9,825 bases of DNA from Planctomycetota bacterium. Lineage in GTDB: Bacteria > Planctomycetota > MHYJ01 > JACPRB01. The stretch's first letter is position 1. Every line of letters begins with the position of its first letter. The notes beneath the pieces were generated by a model, which saw only the letters and a list, made by a program, of their open reading frames with translations, was not told the DNA's origin and made no database searches. The translations under genes were made by a program, and so were the position numbers. Positions 6,395 through 9,825 of this stretch are shown here, in pieces. Location of the stretch: positions 1 to 9,825 of the forward strand of contig JACQFK010000353.1 in NCBI GenBank assembly GCA_016200125.1, in the 5' to 3' direction.

Positions 6395-7270
6395 ATGAGC
6401 AAGGTCGTCCTCGTCACGGCCGCGTCCGCGCGGGAACTGGACGAAGATCTGCCGCCCCTCTGCACGGCCCTCAAGGACGCCGGGGTTCTCCACGAGGTTG
6501 CGGTCTGGGACGATCCCGCCGTCGACTGGCGCGCCTATTCGCTCGCCGTCGTCCGCTCGACCTGGGATTACGTGCCGCGCCGGGACGAGTTCCTCGCCTG
6601 GGCCGCCCGGGTCTCCTCGGTCACGCGGCTCTGCAATCCCGCGGAAATCCTCCGCTGGAACACCGACAAGCGCTACCTCCGGGAGATGTCGCGTCAGGGC
6701 CTGCCCGTCGTGCCCACGCATTGGATCGAGCCCGGCGACCGGATCTCGCTGCCCTTCGAGGGAGACTTCGTCGTCAAGCCCGCCGTCTCGGCCGGATCCA
6801 TGGACACCGCCCGATACACGGCCTCGCAGAAGGCCGCGGCCTCCCCGCACGTCGCGCGGCTGCAGGCCGCGGGCCGCACGGTGATGGCCCAGCCCTACCT
6901 GTCCGGCATTGACGCGGCGGGGGAGACCGCGGCGATCTTCATCGGGGGCGCCTACAGTCACGCGATCCGCAAGGGCCCGATCCTGCAGTCCGCCGTGAAC
7001 ATGGTGGGCGGGCTCTTCGCGAAGGAGGACATCCGGGCGCGGGAGATCGGCGGCGCCGAGCGCGAGCTGGCGGACCGGGCGCTGACGCTCGTTCCGGGCG
7101 GGCCGGAGCGGCTGCTCTACGCGAGGGTGGACATGGCGCCCGGTGCGGACGGACGCCCCGTGCTGCTGGAATTCGAGGCGACCGAACCCTCGCTCTTCTT
7201 CGCCTTCTCCGAAGGCTCGGCCGCGCGGATGGCCCGCGCGATCCTCCGTGCCTTGAACCGGGGTCTGTGA
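6395..7270 (+). CDS. ATP-grasp ligase of the RimK/DcsG-like type
   Basis: A 291-residue cytosolic protein with no signal peptide. It has an N-terminal pre-ATP domain (DEDLPPLCTAL, WDDPAVDW, VVRSTWDYV at 53-60) and WNTDKRYL (88-95), which supplies the first ATP-binding Lys92. Next come GDFVVKPAVSAGS (123-135) with the second nucleotide-binding Lys128, then MAQPYL (164-169). The C-terminal metal and ATP site is LYARVDMA (Asp246) and VLLEFEATEPSLFF (Glu259, Glu261, Glu264). This combination resembles, from memory, the stand-alone ATP-grasp family that includes the D-cycloserine cyclo-ligase DcsG, most of whose members are uncharacterised. Such enzymes join a carboxylate to an amine or similar nucleophile through an acyl phosphate. 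The ATG at 6395 has no Shine-Dalgarno, but TAGGCT lies 11 nt upstream. The oxidoreductase gene starts 14 nt after its stop. The fold is secure; the substrate is unknown. Confidence 0.82.
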   Translation: MSKVVLVTAASARELDEDLPPLCTALKDAGVLHEVAVWDDPAVDWRAYSLAVVRSTWDYVPRRDEFLAWAARVSSVTRLCNPAEILRWNTDKRYLREMSRQGLPVVPTHWIEPGDRISLPFEGDFVVKPAVSAGSMDTARYTASQKAAASPHVARLQAAGRTVMAQPYLSGIDAAGETAAIFIGGAYSHAIRKGPILQSAVNMVGGLFAKEDIRAREIGGAERELADRALTLVPGGPERLLYARVDMAPGADGRPVLLEFEATEPSLFFAFSEGSAARMARAILRALNRGL

Positions 7271-7284
7271 TATCCTGTCCGCCC

Positions 7285-8328
7285 ATGAACGCCCCCAACC
7301 TGCAGTCGCACGCCCTCCGCGCCGGCATTGTCGGGATGGGGATGATCTTCGACGACACCTACCGCCCGATGTTCGAGGCGCTCCACGCGGGCGGCCTCTA
7401 CCGCCGGGACTTCGGATTCGCGTCCGTCGCCCTGGCGGCCGTGGCGACCCGGACCGGCACTCGCGCCCGGGCCTACAAGAAGGAGGCCGGGACCCGCATC
7501 GGGGACTTCACCAGCTTCGAAGGGGCCGACAGCGTCGACCGGATGATCGCCTCGGGGGTCGACTTTGTCTGCGTGGCCTCGCCCGACGACCGCCATTACG
7601 AGGCCGCGCGGAAGGCGATCCAGGCGGGGCGCCACGTGATCATCGAGAAGCCCTCGGTGCTCCGGCTCCAGCAGCTCGACGAGCTCGTCGCGCTCGCGCA
7701 GGAGAAGGGCGTCCTGGCCAAGGTCGTCTACCACAAGCTCTGCGATCCGGACCACAAGAAGCTGCGCACGCTCGTGCACGACGGCGACCTCTCTCACGTG
7801 AACAACGGCTACTGCTCCCTGCTGGAGCCCAAGAGCATCTCGAAGGGGCAGTTCGCCGAGTGGATCAAGGGACGGAATCCCGGCACCTACGTCGCCGTCC
7901 ACTACATCAAGCTCATCGACTTCACCTTCGGCGGCCGGCTGAAGACGGTCGCCTGCACGGGACAGCGGGGGATCGTGGGTCCCGCCGACGGTCCCACCTG
8001 GGACTCGGTCCAGCTCCGGATGATCTACGAGTATGAGGACGGCCGCGAGGCGGCCTTCGACATCCACACGAGCTGGGTGAACCCCGAGAACTTCCCCGGA
8101 TACGTCGAACAGGAGGTCCAGTTCCGCTTCGACAATGGCGTCTGGAACGGCCACTCGCGGAAGCGTGGCATCGAGCTGACCATCGAGGGGAAGACGCCGA
8201 ACCCCTTCAAGATCACGATGAACACCCACTACAACGGGACCTTCGTCGAGCCCTGGGGCGATAGGAGCCAGCGGGGCTACGGCGTGGAGGTTCTCCGGCG
8301 CTTCGTGGAAGAGGTGTCCTACGTGTAG
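7285..8328 (+). CDS. Gfo/Idh/MocA family oxidoreductase, interrupted by an in-frame TAG
   Basis: The ATG at 7285 follows the ATP-grasp stop by 14 nt; a GTG at 7267 overlaps that stop but adds only MISCPP. Residues 13-20 carry the dinucleotide-binding turn (AGIVGMGM, start of the Rossmann fold). VDFVCVASPDDRHYEAA (92-108), GRHVIIEKP (115-123, catalytic-type Lys122) and VHYIKLIDF (205-213, His206 and Asp212) are the usual landmarks. The enzyme should oxidise or reduce a sugar, inositol or sugar-derived substrate with NAD(P). At codon 348 the TAG at 8326-8328 stops the frame after FVEEVSYV. The same frame continues without a gap as YGGPADGRRSRLAEM for 76 more codons, matching the helix and tail that end these proteins. 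A full product would be 424 residues. One base change from GAG or CAG explains the stop. Without the tail the protein may misfold. Confidence 0.85.
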   Translation: MNAPNLQSHALRAGIVGMGMIFDDTYRPMFEALHAGGLYRRDFGFASVALAAVATRTGTRARAYKKEAGTRIGDFTSFEGADSVDRMIASGVDFVCVASPDDRHYEAARKAIQAGRHVIIEKPSVLRLQQLDELVALAQEKGVLAKVVYHKLCDPDHKKLRTLVHDGDLSHVNNGYCSLLEPKSISKGQFAEWIKGRNPGTYVAVHYIKLIDFTFGGRLKTVACTGQRGIVGPADGPTWDSVQLRMIYEYEDGREAAFDIHTSWVNPENFPGYVEQEVQFRFDNGVWNGHSRKRGIELTIEGKTPNPFKITMNTHYNGTFVEPWGDRSQRGYGVEVLRRFVEEVSYV

Positions 8329-8559
8329 TACGGCGGTCCGGCCGACGGCCGCCGCAGCCGCCTGGCGGAGATGCGCGCGCTCATCTACAACGACCTCACG
8401 GCCGACCGCCAGGTCGTCGCCGCCGTCCAGGCCATGGAGGCGATCCTGGACCAGGCCGCCCGGGGGAAGCCCGACGGCGTCGTGCGCATCGACGCGAACG
8501 GGCGGATGACGCTTCATCTCCCCGGAGCCGCCGACCCGATCGTTCTATATTCGAGATAA
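8329..8559 (+). pseudogene. C-terminal segment of the Gfo/Idh/MocA gene beyond the in-frame TAG
   Basis: These 76 codons lie in the same frame as the gene at 7285 and end at TAA 8557-8559. They encode an amphipathic stretch with RLAEMRALIYNDLTADRQVV and a helix VQAMEAILDQAA, then a short beta tail (GRMTLHLPGAADPIVLYS). ADRQVVAAVQAMEAIL resembles the final helix found in Gfo/Idh/MocA proteins (reuse of last-helix residues ..A...GR.V..). The ATG at 8371 could start a 62-residue peptide, but continuity with the upstream frame makes a separate gene unlikely. Confidence 0.7.
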
Positions 8560-8561
8560 GC

Positions 8562-9825
8562 ATGGCCATTCAACACCCGGGCGAGAACCGATCCAACGAG
8601 GTCCGCCGGCAGATCGGCGAGCGCGAGCCCGTCGCGCTGCGGACCTTCACGCCCACGCAGATTTCGATCGCCAGGAGCGCGGGCGTCTATCACTGGACCT
8701 CCGACGGCCGGAAGCTCTACGACTACACTTCGGGCGTGCTCGTCTCGAACCTCGGCCACAACCCGGCCGACTGGCAGAAGAAGTTTCTCGGCTACATGGG
8801 CTGGTCGGGCAAGCCGCCCGCCAAGGGTTACTTCCAGGCGGCGCCGCTGACCGCGTACAACGCCATCGCCGAAGTGGAGGCCCAGGCCTGCCGCCGGCTC
8901 GTCGCGAACCTCCAATCCAAGTCCGGCGGGAAGCGGCTGGAGCAGATCCTCTGGGCGGCCTCGGGCTCCGAGGCGATCCAGAAGGCGCTCTGGGCCTCGC
9001 TCGCGGTCGACCCCCAACGCGACCTCATCATCGCCACGCGCGACGGCTTCCACGGGAAGAAGGGCCTGGCTGAGGCGGTGACGGGGGGCGAAAACGACAA
9101 GAACCGCGACCCGCGCGTCCGCTTCATTTCCTTCCCGAAGGAGGAGTGCCGGGACGTTTCGCTCCGCGGCGCGCCCTTCGATCCCGCGCCGTATCGCGCG
9201 GAGCTCGACAAGATCAAGTCCGAAGGCCGGGGCATCGCCTGCCTGATCACCGAGCCCTATCTGGGCGGCGGCGGCTCCTTCCATCCGCCGAAGGCCTATC
9301 TGCAGATGCTCCGGGAGTTCTGCCGCGAGACCGGCGCGGTGTTCATTCTCGATGAAATCCAGGCGAACTTCGGCCGCACGGGTCGGATGTACGCCTTCGA
9401 GACCTACGGGCTTGATCCGGATATCGTCGTCCTGGGCAAGGGCCTCGGGAACGGCGTGCCCGCGGCCTGCGCCGCGGGGCGGGCGGACATCTTCGGCGCC
9501 CTGACTTACGGCGAGGGCTCCGACACCTTCAGCGCCAATCCGCTCTGCTGCGCGGCGGTGCTCGCCACGCTCGACAGCTTCGAAGGCCGCGACGTCCTCG
9601 GCGCCGCGCGCAAGGCCTCGAAGATCATCGAAGAAGGCCTCGTCGCCCTCAAGAAGCGGGCCTTCGTGAAGCACGTCCGCGGCGAAGAGGGCGGCATGGT
9701 CTGGGGCGTCGAGATCGGCGAGTTCGGCGGCAAGAGCGCCAACGAGGTCGCCAACGCCTGCGTGCTGGCCGCCTACCGGGGAGACGACGACGGCCGCGCA
9801 GTCCACCTGATGGGGCCGCTCGCGA
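8562..9825 (+). CDS. Class III (pyridoxal-phosphate) aminotransferase, 3' end beyond window
   Basis: The ATG at 8562 comes 2 nt after the oxidoreductase stop, and the frame stays open to the window edge, giving 421 residues so far. It has the fold-type I class III landmarks: TSDGRKLYDYTSGVLVSNLG near the N-terminus, ASGSEAIQKAL (134-137 is SGSE, cofactor phosphate region), GFHGKK (His164-Gly165), EPYLGGGGSFHPP, VFILDEIQANFGRTG (Asp264 contacts the pyridine nitrogen), LGKGLGNGVPAA (Lys293 forms the Schiff base) and SDTFSANPL (Thr322 from the other subunit). Class III enzymes transfer an omega or side-chain amino group, as in GABA, ornithine or lysine aminotransferases; the substrate here cannot be told. 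There is no Shine-Dalgarno, but TATATT lies 10 nt upstream of the ATG. Position suggests it works with the ATP-grasp ligase and oxidoreductase. The coding frame is intact as far as it is seen. Confidence 0.9.
   Translation, partial: MAIQHPGENRSNEVRRQIGEREPVALRTFTPTQISIARSAGVYHWTSDGRKLYDYTSGVLVSNLGHNPADWQKKFLGYMGWSGKPPAKGYFQAAPLTAYNAIAEVEAQACRRLVANLQSKSGGKRLEQILWAASGSEAIQKALWASLAVDPQRDLIIATRDGFHGKKGLAEAVTGGENDKNRDPRVRFISFPKEECRDVSLRGAPFDPAPYRAELDKIKSEGRGIACLITEPYLGGGGSFHPPKAYLQMLREFCRETGAVFILDEIQANFGRTGRMYAFETYGLDPDIVVLGKGLGNGVPAACAAGRADIFGALTYGEGSDTFSANPLCCAAVLATLDSFEGRDVLGAARKASKIIEEGLVALKKRAFVKHVRGEEGGMVWGVEIGEFGGKSANEVANACVLAAYRGDDDGRAVHLMGPLA

Noticed and set aside
7267..7284. Upstream GTG start for the oxidoreductase
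   Set aside because: It overlaps the previous stop and would add only six residues (MISCPP) that are not part of the fold; ATG 7285 is a better start.
577..8328. Reassignment of TAA/TAG to a sense codon
   Set aside because: TAG and TAA also end several genes here at natural ends, one of them immediately before an intrinsic terminator.
8371..8559. A separate 62-codon small gene
   Set aside because: It is in frame with the upstream oxidoreductase and reads as that protein's normal C-terminal end beyond the TAG.
8514..9806. A 430-codon minus-strand open frame opposite the aminotransferase
   Set aside because: It is the antisense of an intact class III aminotransferase with all catalytic motifs; its product has no recognisable family pattern.

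Overview
The window is GC-rich chromosomal DNA (about two-thirds G+C by eye). Its gene content points to Planctomycetota or a close relative such as Verrucomicrobiota or Acidobacteriota. The reasons are a Tat-exported DUF1501 protein, a DUF1080 (3-keto-glycoside hydrolase-type) lipoprotein, a DUF4091/GH123-like enzyme, an NHL/amidating-lyase-like propeller and a Gfo/Idh/MocA oxidoreductase. No mobile element, CRISPR array, tRNA or rRNA was seen.

Layout. (1) 1-1173, + strand: the 3' part of a SAM-dependent methyltransferase overlaps a lipopolysaccharide-kinase (InaA/WaaP-like) gene that is frameshifted. (2) 1321-1665: a small secreted protein with its own strong ribosome binding site and a good intrinsic terminator. 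(3) 4300-1672, - strand: a two-gene operon of exported proteins, the DUF4091/GH123-like enzyme followed by an NHL propeller lipoprotein split by an in-frame TAA. (4) 4417-6357, + strand, divergent from region 3: DUF1501 (out-of-frame internal deletion near its C-terminus) followed 1 nt later by the DUF1080 lipoprotein. (5) 6395-9825, + strand: an ATP-grasp ligase, a Gfo/Idh/MocA oxidoreductase interrupted by an in-frame TAG, and a class III aminotransferase that runs off the window.

Functional reading. Regions 3 and 4 look like secreted glycan or organic-matter processing genes. A DUF1080 protein near a Gfo/Idh/MocA dehydrogenase fits the oxidise-then-cleave route for glycosides through 3-keto intermediates. 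The ATP-grasp / oxidoreductase / aminotransferase trio could be a small amino-sugar or amino-acid-derived biosynthetic set. That is inference only.

The most unusual property of the window is that four of its ten genes are interrupted: one frameshift, one out-of-frame deletion and two single-codon nonsense changes. In each case the remainder of the family's sequence is intact downstream. This is either assembly or sequencing error or recent gene decay, and read mapping would decide. A second pattern is a TANNNT, -10-like hexamer 7-11 nt upstream of four starts that lack a Shine-Dalgarno sequence, which suggests very short leaders or leaderless mRNAs.
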